A stretch of DNA of 64,000 nt from Heterohyrax brucei (GCA_028571685.1 CM053142.1:128332796-128396795), one strand, 5' to 3'; numbered from the stretch's first letter, positions 33,580 to 45,190 are shown. The notes: generated by a model from the sequence alone, not told the origin. Translations and numbers: made by a program.

Positions 33580-35597
33580 TTTACAATCCAAGTCAATCTG
33601 ACCTATAACACCCCCCCCACACCACTATGCAACTCTAGCTGCTGTCCCATCCTGTGCCAGCACACGCTTTACTTTTCGACGTGTACTTCTCACATCCATT
33701 TCACCAACTCTGCTTCTCCCACCCCCCACCCTCTCCTCTCTCCTCTGGGCAGGAGCTGCTCAGATAGCCTCACGTACATATTTCAGCCAAGAAGCACACT
33801 GTTCACCAGCATCACACTGTGTCTTATAGTCTAGTCCAATTTTTGTCTGAAGAGTTGGCTTCAGTACTGGTTTCAGCTCTGGGGTAGCAAAGACACCGAG
33901 GGGGTCCTGTCCTCCGGGGATGCTCCAGAATGTCAGATCATCAAGTCTGGTCTTTTAACAGAGTTCTAGTACTGCACACCCATTTTTCTCTCACTATGTC
34001 AGGGACTCTGTTGTGTTCCCTGTTAGGTAGTCACTTGGGGGTGGCTGGACACCGTCTAGTTCTTCTGGTCTCATGCTACTGTGATCTCCAGATCCTATTG
34101 CCCCTTTTGTCTCCTGGGCTCATATTTTCCTCATGTCTTTGATGCCCTTCATTCTCCTCTACTCCAGGTAGATTGCAAACAACTGATGCTCTTTGCAGGG
34201 CTGCTTGCTAGCTTTTAAGACTACAGATGCAGTTCAACAAAGGGTGATACAGAACATTTTCTTAAAATAAACTTAGTTATGTCAGTTGATCTCAATGCCC
34301 CCTTAAGTCATGGTCCCCAGACTCCTGCCCCTGCTACTCTGTCCTTCAAACTGTGGGATTGCATTTAGGAAACCTCTTTTTTGTTATAGTCCAGCTGTGC
34401 TAACCTCTCTTCTACTGTGTGTTGTCTCTCCCTTTAGCTAACCCAATTCCTGTCTACTATCTAATCTCAGAGTACCCCTCTCCCTCCCTCCCCATCCTTG
34501 TAACCATTAAAGACTATTTTCTTTTGTGCATAAACCTTTTCTTTAGTCCTTATAATAATATCTTATACATCTATCCTTCCGCAACTAATTTCACTCAACG
34601 TGTCTTCCGGATGACTCCATGCTATCAGATGTTTCCTGAGATCATCGCTGTTCTCTATTATTGCACAGTATCCCATTGTGTGAATGTACTGCTTTGTTTA
34701 TCCATTCATCTGTTGATGGGCGCCTAGGTTGATTCCACGAGCATTTTGTCATGTTGACCACCTGAATGTTTTCTTTGGTGAAGTGTTTGTTTGTGTCCTT
34801 TGCTCATTTTTAATTGGATTCTTGTTTTTCTGTTGTTCAGGTGTTGAAGTTTACTATAAATTTTAGAGATTATTTTCTTGTCAGATACGTTATTGTCAGT
34901 TTCTTCCCCACTCTGTAGATGCCTTTTACACTCTTTTGGAGAAGTCTTTTGATGCACATAAGTGTTTAATTTTTAGGAGGTTCCAGCTGTCTAGTCTATC
35001 TTCTGATATTTGTGACTTTTTAGTTATGTTAGATAATCTATTTATGCTATAAATTAGGGCCTCTAGATTTGTCCCTATTTTTTCTTCCATAATCTTTATG
35101 ATTTTAGGCTTTATATTTAGGTCTTTGATCCATCTAGCATTAATTTTTGTTTATGGTATACAGTATGGGTTCTGTTTCATTTTCCTGCAAACGGACATCC
35201 AGTTTTGCCAGCACTTGTTGTTAAAGAGACTCTTTCTTCCTCATTCAAAGGATTTCAGCCCTTTCCTGAAAATCAGCTGTCCATAGGTGGGTGAAATTAC
35301 TTCTGAGTTCTCCATTCTGTTTCATTGGTCTATGTGTCTGTCATTATATCGGTACCAGGCCATTCGGACTACCATGGCTGAATAGTAGGTTCTGAAATGG
35401 AGAAATGTGAGTCCTCATACTTTATTGTTCTTCTCCACTAGTGCTTTGCTTCTCCTTCCTTTCTACCACTGAGTCGTGATTAGTTTTTCCAGGATGTTGA
35501 TGGAATCTGGATTGGGATTGCATTATACTTACCGATCACTTTCGGTAGTATTGGTATTTTCACTATGGTAGTTCTCCCTATCTGTGAGCATGATATG
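33580..35597 (-). mobile_element. Old L1, 3' half
   Basis: Reverse-strand L1 with 3' UTR at the left and ORF2 C-terminal sequence from about 34500. Typical phrases include CACTCAACGTGTCTTCCGGA, TTATTGCACAGTATCCCATT, CATTCATCTGTTGATGGG, TTTGCTCATTTTTAATTGGA and TTGGGATTGCATTATACT. It is clearly older than the copies at 38264 and 53085. All frames are broken. Confidence 0.85.
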
Positions 35598-35859
35598 ACC
35601 AAGGCAAAGAAAGGCACCAGGAGGTAGACCGGGTAAAAAGGCAACAACAGCAAATACCACTGCACACAGAATTCTGCAATAACAATAATAAATAATTTAT
35701 GAGTGGATACATAGGTAGATATGTAAGCTGAACAGGTGTGAAATAGTGTATGGGAGTATGTATACCCATTAGCATACATAGGTTGTAGAGAACTTTTCCT
35801 ACATAAATATTTGTAAGTGTTGCAAGATACCCATCTGAGTAGTGGAGTACACAAGTGGC

Positions 35860-36675
35860 AAGATTACAAAAATACAACACCTTCAAGCACTGAATTACTG
35901 GGCTTAGGACCATTGCATCTGGGGACATCTAGGTCAACTGGCATAACATAGTCCCTAAGAACAATGTTCTACATCCTACTGTGGTAAGTAGCAACGGGGG
36001 TCTTAAAAGCTTTCAAGGAGCCATCTAAGATAAGACTACTGGTCTCCTTTGTAGTCAAGAAGAGTGAAGAAAATCAAAGGCTCAAGGAAATAATTAGTTC
36101 AAAGGACTAACGGACCGCAGGATCCACAGCCTCCACTAGACTGAGACCAGAAGAACTAGAGGGAGTCTATCACTACTGACTGCTGTAACAGAGTTTACAA
36201 TAGAAGGTCCTAGACAGAGTGAGAAAAAAAAATGTACTACAAAACCGACATTCACAGAAAAGGCCAGACTTGCTGTTCTGATAGAGACTGGTGGAACTCC
36301 TGAGACTATAGCCCTTTAGACACCCTTCAAACCTGGAACAGAACCCACTCCTGGAGGTCACCTTTCAGCTGACTAGTAGACAACTCTATAAAGTGACCAG
36401 CAACACCTGTGTACTCTTCGGAATAAGCATCCATTAGACCAAAAGGGTAGCATTTGTCTGAGAGCAAAGTTCAGAAGGCAGGAAAGGGCGGAAAACCTGG
36501 GCTAATGGAAAGGGGGACATCGCAGTGAGAAAGTGAGTAGATGGCTGTCACTCTGAAGGGACTGCAGCCAATGTTATGCAACAAAATGTGTATAAACTGT
36601 TAACTGGGAAACCAATTTGCCCTCTAAACTTTTGCTCAAGCCACAGTAAAATGTAAAAAAAAGAAAAAAATTTGT
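35860..36675 (+). mobile_element. L1-type 3' UTR fragment
   Basis: CTACTGACTGCTGTAACAGA, AGACTGGTGGAACTCCTGAG and ATGTGTATAAACTGTTAACT, then AGTAAAATG and an A-rich end at 36653-36670, look like an old L1 3' UTR with its poly-A. Oriented opposite to the L1 on its left. Confidence 0.55.
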
Positions 36676-36744
36676 AATGACTGGTTACATATCCATTCGC
36701 TGCAGAAGACAACCCACCGAAAGGCAAGCACACAGGACGGTGGT

Positions 36745-36945
36745 GGTGGTGCGCATTGCCCCAGTCACTTACAACTACGGTATCCCACTTTGCACAGAAC
36801 GTAACTACTCCCTAAGTTTTTCAAGGCTGTGACCTTTCAGAAGTAAATTGCCACGCCTGTTTTCCCAAGAGTCTCTAGGGGGATTCCAAGGATGAACCTT
36901 CTGGCTAGTAGTTGAGCACTTAACTGTCTGCACCACCAAGAAATT
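36745..36945 (-). mobile_element. AfroSINE, long form, diverged
   Basis: Keeps the middle block (TTTTTCAAGGCTGTGACC, ATTGCCACGCCTGTTTTCCC). Head near ACTTAACTGTCTGCACCACC. Confidence 0.75.
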
Positions 36946-37119
36946 AGTTCTGCAGTTCTGGTCCCTCTCCACCTCCCACGCCTCTCTTTAGTCACATCCT
37001 AAACCCAGAGGGCTACATGTGCTCTGTTCAAAACATGAAGTCAATAAGGAAGGGACAACCAGAGGTGGAAAATATCCACGAGCCAGAGCCAGCCCGACCT
37101 TCCAGAAAGGCATCTCTGG

Positions 37120-37600
37120 GGAGAGGCGCCTTGCGTCATGTGGGTCCGCCCCTTGAAGGGCCCGGGCACAGCTCGTTCAGCTGCCTGGGCCTCGATCGTG
37201 GAAGCAGGATTTCCGCGGTTGTGAAACAGCAGCTCGCGGGCGCGAAAGCAGACCTGGTTTTGCATCCCTCCTCTGCTGTTCCTTGGTCTTCAGCAGCCGA
37301 GCCATGGCCTGGGCGGCCCCGAGGACCGGCGGCGCCTGCAGCGCGCTCTCGGCTCACTCGTTGCTGTTTGACCTGCCACCCGCGCTGCTAGGCGAGCTCT
37401 GCACTGTCCTGGACAGCTGCGACGGCGCGCTGGGCTGGCGCGGCCTCGGTGAGTGCGACCCGCCGGCGGGGTCAGGGGCCAGGGGCCAGGGTGGCAGGGC
37501 CGCGGTGCGCACCGTCGGGGAGAACAGCCACCGGTGCTGCTAGACCAACTCGGCCTGGTCCGGGGCAACTGCGACGGGGTGGCGTGTCCTCTGGAAATAG
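37120..37600 (+). promoter_or_regulatory. IRAK3: IRAK3 CpG-island promoter and 5' UTR region
   Basis: A GC-rich, CpG-dense block surrounds the IRAK3 start codon and contrasts with the AT-rich flanks. CpG-rich runs occur around 37130-37260 upstream of the ATG and from 37310 to 37580 across exon 1 and the start of intron 1. No TATA box is obvious at a useful distance. A CpG-island start fits a gene expressed in monocytes, macrophages and lung epithelium. The precise start site and inducible elements cannot be set from sequence alone. Confidence 0.7.
37304..37448 (+). CDS. IRAK3: IRAK3 exon 1 (coding part), start of death domain
   Basis: The ATG at 37304 has purines in good Kozak positions (G at -3, G at +4). 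The 145 nt encode 48 residues plus one base. After a variable start (MAWAAPRTGGACS) comes ALSAHSLLFDLPPALLGELC, then VLDSCDGALGWRGL, which are the first death-domain helices and nearly the same as human IRAK3 by recall. The donor GTGAGT follows at 37449. The frame is open upstream to 37283 but without an ATG, so 37304 is the start. The variable head makes the protein 4 residues longer than human to the same point. Confidence 0.95.
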
Positions 37601-37619
37601 GTATAAACATTCCGAGTCC

Positions 37620-37780
37620 CAGTGCACCCCCTGGCTTAGTGGTTAAGTGCTACGTCTGCTAACCAAAAAGTCCGTCCAAGGTCGTCAGGCGCTCCTTGGA
37701 AATGTTACAGGGCCGTCCTGCTCTGTCCATAGGGTTGCTATGAATTGGAATCCACCCGACAGCAATGGGTTTGGTTTGAG
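37620..37780 (+). mobile_element. AfroSINE, short form, at the edge of the IRAK3 CpG island
   Basis: TGGCTTAGTGGTTAAGTGCT to CAGCAATGGGTTTGGTTT. It starts about 170 bp into intron 1. Confidence 0.9.
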
Positions 37781-37855
37781 ATCCATACAGTAGCTCACTC
37801 TCCTCTCTTAAGGAAACACAGGGGATTGCAATATTGAGCCATCAGAGGATTGGAA

Positions 37856-38010
37856 AAGGAGTCCCAGTTGTAAAATGATTAAGCGTTTGACTGCTAACCT
37901 AAAGGTTGTGTTGAAACGCACTCAGCCATTCCCCAGGAGAAGGACAGCCTAGGAAACCCAGTGGGGACAGTTCTACTCTGTAGAATGACTAGAGGGCACT
38001 CAGCAGAGGT
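37856..38010 (+). mobile_element. AfroSINE, diverged
   Basis: GGAGTCCCAGTTGTAAAATG, GACTGCTAACCTAAAGGTTG and CAGTTCTACTCTGTAGAATG follow the SINE order with many changes. Confidence 0.75.
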
Positions 38011-38263
38011 TTGGAACAAGAAGATGTCAAGGTGATGTCATCCTATTTCTGTCACTTTTTAGCTTTATCTGCTTCAGAATATTTTGTTGTCCTTTCTCTG
38101 CGCACTCACCACACATTATAATTTACACGTTAAAACATTTTTATAACTCTGAAATATTTATTCTTTGGTAGGTTCAATCACCCTCAAGTCCTCAGCTTCA
38201 TGAAGTTGCAGGTGAAATGCTAGACTAAAATATTATTTGTAATTAACTTTCTTCCCAATTTTC

Positions 38264-40117
38264 CTTTTTTTTTTTATTATGACTGAGTGAAAATGTACAT
38301 TCCCATATAAATTTACATGCCCAGCTATATGCAGCTTCCACTGCTCTCCCTGCCCGGTGACAGCACACTATTCCTCTCTGCTCCTTATGCCTCATCCTCC
38401 CAACAGTCTCCTTTCCACTCTCCTCCCTCCAGCCAGAGATCAGCAGGATGATATCCTATAGATGCATAGAACCATAAAGTGCATCCAATATATGGTCACT
38501 CTGCATCACCAAGTCCAATACATTCGTGTCCGAAGAGTGGACCTTCATTATGATTTATGGGCAAGGCCAGCATCAGAGCCAGGGGCCATGCTCCCAGGGG
38601 AACCCCGAAACTGCTGGACCATCAATTGTGGTCTTTTAGTGGAGATCTCGGGGTGCACCCCTTTTTATTCGTGTGTTGCCAGTGAGACTCAACTTAGTGA
38701 GCTCCATAGTGGCTATCACTGTTTGTGGCCAGGCGCCATCCGGTTCTCCCGGTCCCAAGTCTATGTAGGCAGCCAGTCATGTGGGTCTCTCTATCTTGTG
38801 GGTTGTCTTTACCCCATGTCATTTTGGTCCTTGGTGATCATCTGTTCCTGCTGAGTTGGGACCATTTGCTGTGCCCTCGGATGGCAGCTTGGCGGCTTGT
38901 AAGACCCCGGATGCCACTCACCAGTGTGAGGTACAGAGAGCTCTCTTAGCAAAACGCTGGTTGTGCCAGTTGGCCTCGATTTCGCTTAAGAGTATGGTCT
39001 CCTGCCCCCTGCCCCAACTACTCTATCCTTGCAATATTGCATTAAGATGGAAGGAGTATTCAAGTTATGCTGAAGTCCACTTAATGTTGTTCTTGTTTCT
39101 AATATGTGCTATCACCAATTTCACCCAACCAGATTTCTAGCAACTATCTAATCTAAACCCTTCCCCCCTTGCTCTTCCTCCCTCCCCTCCCTTGCAGCTG
39201 TTGAAGAGTCTTTTCTTCTATACATAAGTCTGTTTCTGAGATCTTATCATAGGGGTCTCATACAATATTTGTTCTTTTGTCACTGACTACTTTCACTCAA
39301 CATGTCTTCCAGTTGAAACCAGGTTATGAGATGTTTCCTGGAATCATCATTATTCTTTATCATTGCACAGTGCTCCACTGGGTATATATACCATAGATTA
39401 CCTATCCATTTGTCTGTTGTTGGGCATCTGGGTTGATTCCATCTTTTCGCTATCATGGACTGTGCTGCGATAAACATTCTTGTGCATGTATCCGTTGGTG
39501 TGAAAGGCCTTGATTCTGTAGGATGTATTCCAAGTAGTGGAATTACTGGGTCAAATGGTATATCGACATCCATTTTTTTAAGGAAGCACCAGATTGCATT
39601 CCAAAAAGGCTGGACCGTTTTGCAAGCCCACCAATAGTGTAGGAGAGTTCCACTTTCTCCACAGCCTCTCCAGCATTTGTTGTTTTGTGTTTTTTGGATC
39701 ATGGCCAACCTTGTTGGGGTGAGATGGTATCTCATTGTAGTCTTGATTTGAATTTCTTTAATAACTGAAGATCGTGAACATGTCCGCATGTGTTTTTGGC
39801 TGCCTGGATCTCCTCTTTAGAGAAATGTCTGTTCATCTCCTTTGCCCATTGCTTAATTAGATGATTAATCTTCTTCTTATTGATATTTTGTAGTATTTTA
39901 TAGATTATGGAGATCAGGCGTCGGTCTGACATAGACTTGCCAAATATTTTTTCCCATTCTGTAGGTGGCCTTTTAATTCTATTAATAAAGTCTTTGGATG
40001 AGCCAAAGTGTTTGATTCTTAATAGTTTCCACTTACCTGTTTTCTCTTCTGTTGGTTGTGGTTTGTTTGACAGATTTTGAAGTTGATCCAACTCAGTGGC
40101 ACTTGGCTGGCTTTGGC
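38264..40117 (-). mobile_element. L1 insertion with chimeric 5' end and target-site duplication
   Basis: The poly-A tail is the T-run from 38264. The 3' UTR and the ORF2 C-terminus ([39 protein letters not shown] near 39600-39760) follow on the minus strand. L1 homology to the copy at 53085 stops at about 40083. The next 34 bp are an AfroSINE-tail-like unit, then the target duplication. TCCCAATTTTC occurs at 38253-38263 and 40118-40128, so the whole composite entered in one event. Confidence 0.9.
40084..40117 (+). repeat. AfroSINE-tail-like unit at an L1 5' junction (copy 2 of 3)
   Basis: TGATCCAACTCAGTGGCACT then TGGCTGGCTTTGGC corresponds to the 39-bp units at 22322 and 47674, with a few changes. 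It lies inside the L1 target-site duplication. Confidence 0.75.
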
Positions 40118-40139
40118 TCCCAATTTTCTTGAATAAAAA

Positions 40140-40984
40140 CATCTTACTTATTTATCCAATTTGGTGGAATGAAAGTTTATGCTAAAGAATGGCTTTTTAT
40201 TTTCATCTAGAAGATTGACTTCAGAACTCCATTTTCTGCAGACAGTGTGGAAAGTAAGAAGCATTGAATGTAGTCATCAGAAATAATTTAGACAAAACTT
40301 CATGTTATCAAGTGTAGGGTTTTTGTTGTTAGATTTTATACTTTATTATCTCACTTTTAATGCTTGTTGAAAACAAGCATGGTTCTGTCAAAAGACTCCA
40401 AAGTAGCTATTTTTCTTTCCAATAGTAGCAGAAGACTCATGAAAAGAACAGCTTTGTAGTTTGTTGGTTGATGAACCATGTTGTCACACTTTCTGGAATT
40501 GTAGCACTGGGCCTTCAGTTATTTGTAAATTGTTTATGTATTGCAGACTCTGTTATTTTGAACTACAGCCCTTAAGTAAACATCCCAGAAAAGAATACTT
40601 GAACTCTGATTCCTGGAAGGAAAATCAGAAACTTCCAGTAGTCATTTGAGGAATGAGATCCCTCTCCCTACCAGATCTTCTTTAAATGGAGAAGGACAGT
40701 TAAGGGGACCAGGTAGGTAACATTCATGATGAAACAGTTTGGTGAAGACTGTGAAAATAAAAAACACAATGCCGCATCTAAGAGGAGCAGTCAGCACTGG
40801 GCCCCAGGGCACCACTGCTTCTCACAAAGTCAAGCCCACTGTTACTGGATCTTCTCTGTTTTTTTAATTGTCATTTTTGAGTAGCCAGTGAAATCCGGAT
40901 ATTCATGCCCTACATCGACTGTCTCATATTTCAGTATCCACTTGCCCAATTCAGCAGCTGCTGTTGTCACCACCAGTGCTTTTT
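40140..40984 (+). other. IRAK3 intron 1, no clear element
   Basis: About 0.85 kb of unique-looking sequence. Confidence 0.5.
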
Positions 40985-41110
40985 TAACAGGTGAAGAAAC
41001 TGAAGTACAGAAATATTGAGTAACTTGCTCAAGCTCAGCAGCTAGGAAGAGGCAGGGCCAGAACTTAATCTGGGGCAGTCTGGACGCAGAGCCTATGCCT
41101 TAACCACAAG
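40985..41110 (-). mobile_element. MIR
   Basis: ACAGGTGAAGAAACTGAAGT, AGTAACTTGCTCAAGCTCAG and GCAGCTAGGAAGAGGCAGGG are the MIR core in reverse. Ends TGCCTTAACCAC. Confidence 0.9.
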
Positions 41111-41514
41111 CCCTCCACGGTTCTCCCACAACTTCCTCAGTGTGACAGCTAGTGCTGTGGTCTTCTCTGCTGCATCTCACAGCCTCCGTAAGGATTTCTG
41201 GCAGGAAGGAACAATTCAGTGAGCCATTGGAGGCATATTGTTTGATACTCCAGCTGCCATTCAGTGTGCAGGCAGTTGTGCCTGCTGAGTGCCTGGACCA
41301 CACAGCTCTGAAAAAGACCTAGAATTGCCAAGTCGCTTCATGAATTGTTGGCTCACTGGAAAGAGAAAGCCGGCTCAGCTCAGGACTTTTGAGGACAACT
41401 GTGCTTTCATATTGGTACAGTGAATGGAGAGAGGTGGAAAGCGGAGTAGAACAAGGGAAAACTTGACCTTAAGGGGGAAGGAGAAAGTGTCGGAAGACTG
41501 AATTAAGGACCCAG
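41111..41514 (+). other. IRAK3 intron 1, no clear element
   Basis: No repeat ends or exon signals were seen. Confidence 0.5.
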
Positions 41515-41705
41515 ACTTTGAGTCATTTCCAACTCATAGTAACACTATAGGACAGAGTCGAATTTCTCTGTAGAATTTCCAAGTCTGTAATTTTCCCAGA
41601 AGCAGACTGCCACATCTTTCTTCTAAGGAATGGATGGTAGGTTCAAAAGGCTAACCTTTCAGTTGGTAGTCAAGTATTTTAACCACTGTGCTACCAGGAC
41701 AGTCC
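41515..41705 (-). mobile_element. AfroSINE, long form
   Basis: TTTGAGTCATTTCCAACTCA, middle block GACTGCCACATCTTTCTTCT, head TTTTAACCACTGTGCTACCA. Confidence 0.88.
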
Positions 41706-42042
41706 CTTTTATGCTCAGAGAAGCTCAGATCCTGAAGGTGCGGTGGGCCCCAAATTCCATACAGAAGACAACTGTAACAGTGATAGGCAAAAAAAAAAAA
41801 AATGCCTCCAACTGATCCTGATTCTTGATGGTGAACGTCAAAGTTGAGTTTGTAAAGGCATGTCAGAAACAGGCAGATCATGCAGCAGTGTCTGTGATAT
41901 GGTTATTAAGCGGGCCAATTGTTCACAATCCTAAAAGTTGGGCAAGTGTTAAGTGTACATCAGAAATAATTCAGTCTGGGAAAGCTACAAATGCTCAGGC
42001 TTTACCCCTGAAGCTGCTGATTCAGTATGTCTGGGTTGAGGG

Positions 42043-42175
42043 GGGAACGCCGGTGGCATAGTGAGTACAGGTGGACAGGTCAAATCCATCAGGTGTTCCT
42101 CAGGATCTCTATGGGGCAGTTCTACTCTATAGGGTTGCTATGAGTTAGAATCAACTCTTCGGCAGTGGTTTGGGG
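42043..42175 (+). mobile_element. AfroSINE, internally shortened
   Basis: CCGGTGGCATAGTGAGTACA, then GGGGCAGTTCTACTCTATAG and GTTAGAATCAACTCTTCGGC. Confidence 0.85.
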
Positions 42176-42579
42176 ATTGAGGGGACATATTTCCCTGATT
42201 ATTTGCCAGGTGCCACATTGAGCCTTAGGCAGCATAGTTTAGGAGCCACCGCTTAGGTCAGATTCTCCCCTTTCACACTATCTTAATATAAGCTAGTTTA
42301 CTATAGTGTTTCACTACCGCACTTATTTTTTTTGTATTTCTACACGTATTCTTTGTATGAATCTTCAGATCACTTTTGTGAAGTATCGCTATTAGAAATA
42401 TGTAATGACAAGATATATCTTCTGGTTGATGTTGATGATTTTGTGGCTTTATAATGAAAACAAGAACTCAGATTGGAAAAAGTTAACTCAGTACTTTACA
42501 GACATGATAACTTATGCACAAAGCCTTTGATGACAGTTCATTTCATTACATTACTATAGATTGGTATTTAAGTTAAACT

Positions 42580-42750
42580 GTTTGGAGCTCAGTGCTGATG
42601 TGGTAGTTCAGAGCTTGGCTGCTAATCAAAAAGTCTGGAGTTCAAATGCACCAGCTGCTCCTTGGGAATCTTATGGAGCAATTCTGTTCTGTCCTATAGC
42701 ATCACCGTGAGCCGGAATCAACTTCTGGATGGTAATAGATTTGTATTTTG
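42580..42750 (+). mobile_element. AfroSINE, short form
   Basis: GGTAGTTCAGAGCTTGGCTG to AATCAACTTCTGGATGGTAA. Confidence 0.88.
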
Positions 42751-42837
42751 TTCTTTTTCTTTTTTTTTCAATTCATGCTGTATAACCTGTTAACCCTTAC
42801 ATCAGACTGGGAAACTTTTTTCCTAGATAGAATGTAG

Positions 42838-42968
42838 TAGGTTTTAGCAGAGAGGAATAGTGTGCAGGCACCGGACAGGGAGAGCAGTGGAAGCTGCATA
42901 TAGGTGGGCGTTTAAATTTATATGTGAATGTACATTTTCACTCAGTCATGTTAAATAAAAAAAAAAAG
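42838..42968 (+). mobile_element. L1 3' tip, 5'-truncated
   Basis: Plus-strand copy of only the last 120 bp or so of the young L1 3' UTR (AATGTACATTTTCACTCAGT) ending in an A-run at 42957-42967. Confidence 0.88.
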
Positions 42969-43099
42969 AATGCAGTAGGTTTTATTCCATTTTCTTTCTC
43001 TCAGGAAAGATCACTATCACAGAAATTATTAATAACTTTAAAATAATTAAATGTAAAATGACATCAAATTTGTAGTTGAATATTCAATAAAGATAAAAA

Positions 43100-43540
43100 T
43101 AATGGTAATTATAAGAATAGCTGCCATCCACTGAGTGGCTGGGGCCCTGGTGGCATAGCAGTTAAGCACTAGTCTACTAATCAAAAGGTTAGCAATTTGA
43201 ACCTACCATCTGCTCCACAGGAGAAAAGATGGGACAGTCTGCTTCTGTAAAGCTTACAGCCCTGGAAACTCGATGGGTCAATTCTGCTCTGTCCCATAGG
43301 GTCTCTATGACTTGGAATCCATTTAACAGTGGGTTTGGTTTTCAGTTTATTGAGTACTTACTGTTTGCTAAGCACTGGGCTAAGCATTTGTGTATATTAT
43401 CTCATTTACTTAGCACAAAAAAATTCTATGAAGTAGGTCCTCGTGCTATTTCCATTTTATAGAGAAGCTGACTCTTAGAGAAACTAACTTTCCTTAAGTC
43501 ATTCTCAGAAATGTGAACTAAGCTTCTAACCAGGCAGACT
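43100..43540 (-). mobile_element. MIR split by an AfroSINE
   Basis: AAGAATAGCTGCCATCCACT lies left of the SINE and TTATTGAGTACTTACTGTTT, GCACTGGGCTAAGCATTTGT and CATTTTATAGAGAAGCTGAC lie right of it. Together they follow the MIR in order. Confidence 0.85.
43138..43345 (+). mobile_element. AfroSINE, long form, nested in a MIR
   Basis: GGGGCCCTGGTGGCATAGCA; middle block GGGACAGTCTGCTTCTGTAA; tail ACAGTGGGTTTGGTTTTC. Confidence 0.93.
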
Positions 43541-43569
43541 ACAGAGGCTGTATTCCTCTTTTTTTTTCA

Positions 43570-45190
43570 ATAGGTTTAAAAAAAAAAAATTTTTAGATTT
43601 ACAGAAAAATCTGGAATACAGAGAGTTTCCATGTCCTCTGCACTCTTCCTGTTTGCTCGGTCCTCATTGTCACCTGTTATTAATATATGACATTAGTATG
43701 GTGCATTGTTGCCATCGATGCATTATTGTTAACCAAAGTCTGTATTCGGATTTCCGTAGTTATTAACTAGCGTTGTTTTTTTTGGTCCTGGATTCCATCC
43801 AGGATAGCACGTTATATTCAGTTGGCATGTTTCCTTATGCTTTTCTTGGCTGTGATGGTTTCTTCAGTTTTCCTTGTTTTGGATAACCTTGGGGGCTCTT
43901 ATTTTGTTTGTGACTGAGGTAGAGTTTTACAGAACAGAGTAGTTTCTCGTTCAAAACTTTATACACAAATTGTTTCACGGCCTTGGTTGCAACCAGGCGT
44001 TGTGTCCACCACTCTTCCCCTTTCCCTTTCTATCTCAGGTTCCCAGGTTCCACTGTCCAGTTTTTCTGTCCCTTCCTGCTTTCCTTTGTTTTGAAGCAGG
44101 TGTTGCCCGTGTGAGTCTTATACTTGATTTATCCAAGAAGCACGTTCCTTGCATGTGTTATTGTCTGTCTTATGTTGTCGCCTGTGTTGTTAGGTTGATT
44201 CCAGCTCATGGTGACCCTGTGTACAACAGAACAAAACACTGCCTGTCTTGTGTCGTGCTCACAATCTTCGTTATGCTTGACCCCGTGGCTGCACCCGCTG
44301 TGTTGGTTCATCTCAGGGAGGGTCTTCTTCCTCTTTTTCACTGGCCCTCGACTTTACCAAGCCTGCTGTCCTTCTCGGGGAACTGATCCTTCCTGACAAC
44401 AGGTCCAGAGTAAGTGAGCCCAAGTCTCACCGTTCTCCCACGATTCTCAGACTGTGTTTCTTCTGAGACAGACTTGTTTGTGCTTCTGACAGTCCATGTT
44501 ATTTCCAGTATTGTTCTTTGTTTTCCAGCCCGCCTAGTCTTTGTCCAAAATATACAATTCAGAAGTTGGTTCACTTCCGAAGGGTGTTCAGGGACTCCTC
44601 TAGACTCTGTCAGACCAAAAAGCCTGGCCTTTTTTTGTGAATCTGATCATTTGTTCTGCGTTTTTCTCCTACTCTGTTTAGGGCTGTGTTGTAATTCTAG
44701 TCACGGCTAACCCTGACAGTTTTGAGGAGTCAGGTATTTTGTGGAATGTCCCTTAATTAGGAATTACCTGATGTTTTTTTCATGGTTAGACTGAGGTCCT
44801 TGTTTTTTCAGAGAGGTCACAGACAGAGATAAAGTGCCATTTTCTTTACATAGTGTCAAGGGTACATAATATCAACATGACTTATTACTGGCAGTGTTGA
44901 CCTTGGCCAGTTGGATGAGATAGTGTTTGTCAGGTTTCCTGATTGTAGAGTTGCTTTTTTTATGCCCTCCTTCCCCCACTTCTTCCCACCACCACCACCA
45001 GCTATTCTGTTCCAAACCCTCTGTACACTGTACTTTTTGGAAGAAAGCCACCATGTGCATCCCACACTTAAGGGGGTAGGGTGTATTGCTCCTCCTCTTT
45101 GAAGGTCTAGTACAATCTATGTTCTTTTGACCACTTGTTTTCCCATCCTATAATGTTCTCTCTAGACCTCACTTCCACTCTATTCCCCTT
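43570..45190 (-). mobile_element. Old L1 3' region, split by an RTE
   Basis: AGATTTACAGAAAAATCTGG and TGACATTAGTATGGTGCATT in 43590-43760, and TTTTTTCATGGTTAGACTGA with AACATGACTTATTACTGGCA in 44770-44890, are standard parts of an old L1 3' region in the same orientation. The intervening 44165-44725 is RTE-related. Confidence 0.7.
44165..44545 (-). mobile_element. RTE LINE 3' fragment
   Basis: GTTGTTAGGTTGATTCCAGC is the tail. The minus strand reads LGLTYSGPVVRKDQFPEKDS with several changes. Diverged. 44546-44725 may be further RTE 5' sequence, but this is uncertain. Confidence 0.8.

Noticed and set aside
37283-37303. Upstream start for IRAK3 at 37283
   Set aside because: The codon there is TTG, not ATG. 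The ATG at 37304 has good context and agrees with the family start.
14257-37303. A bidirectional promoter shared by TMBIM4 and IRAK3
   Set aside because: The genes diverge but their CpG-rich starts are about 23 kb apart, far too distant for one shared promoter.
38462-38854. 130-residue plus-strand frame, and its relatives at 8364 and 53383
   Set aside because: The same reading recurs in three L1 copies because it is antisense to the L1 3' UTR; it is not an independent gene.
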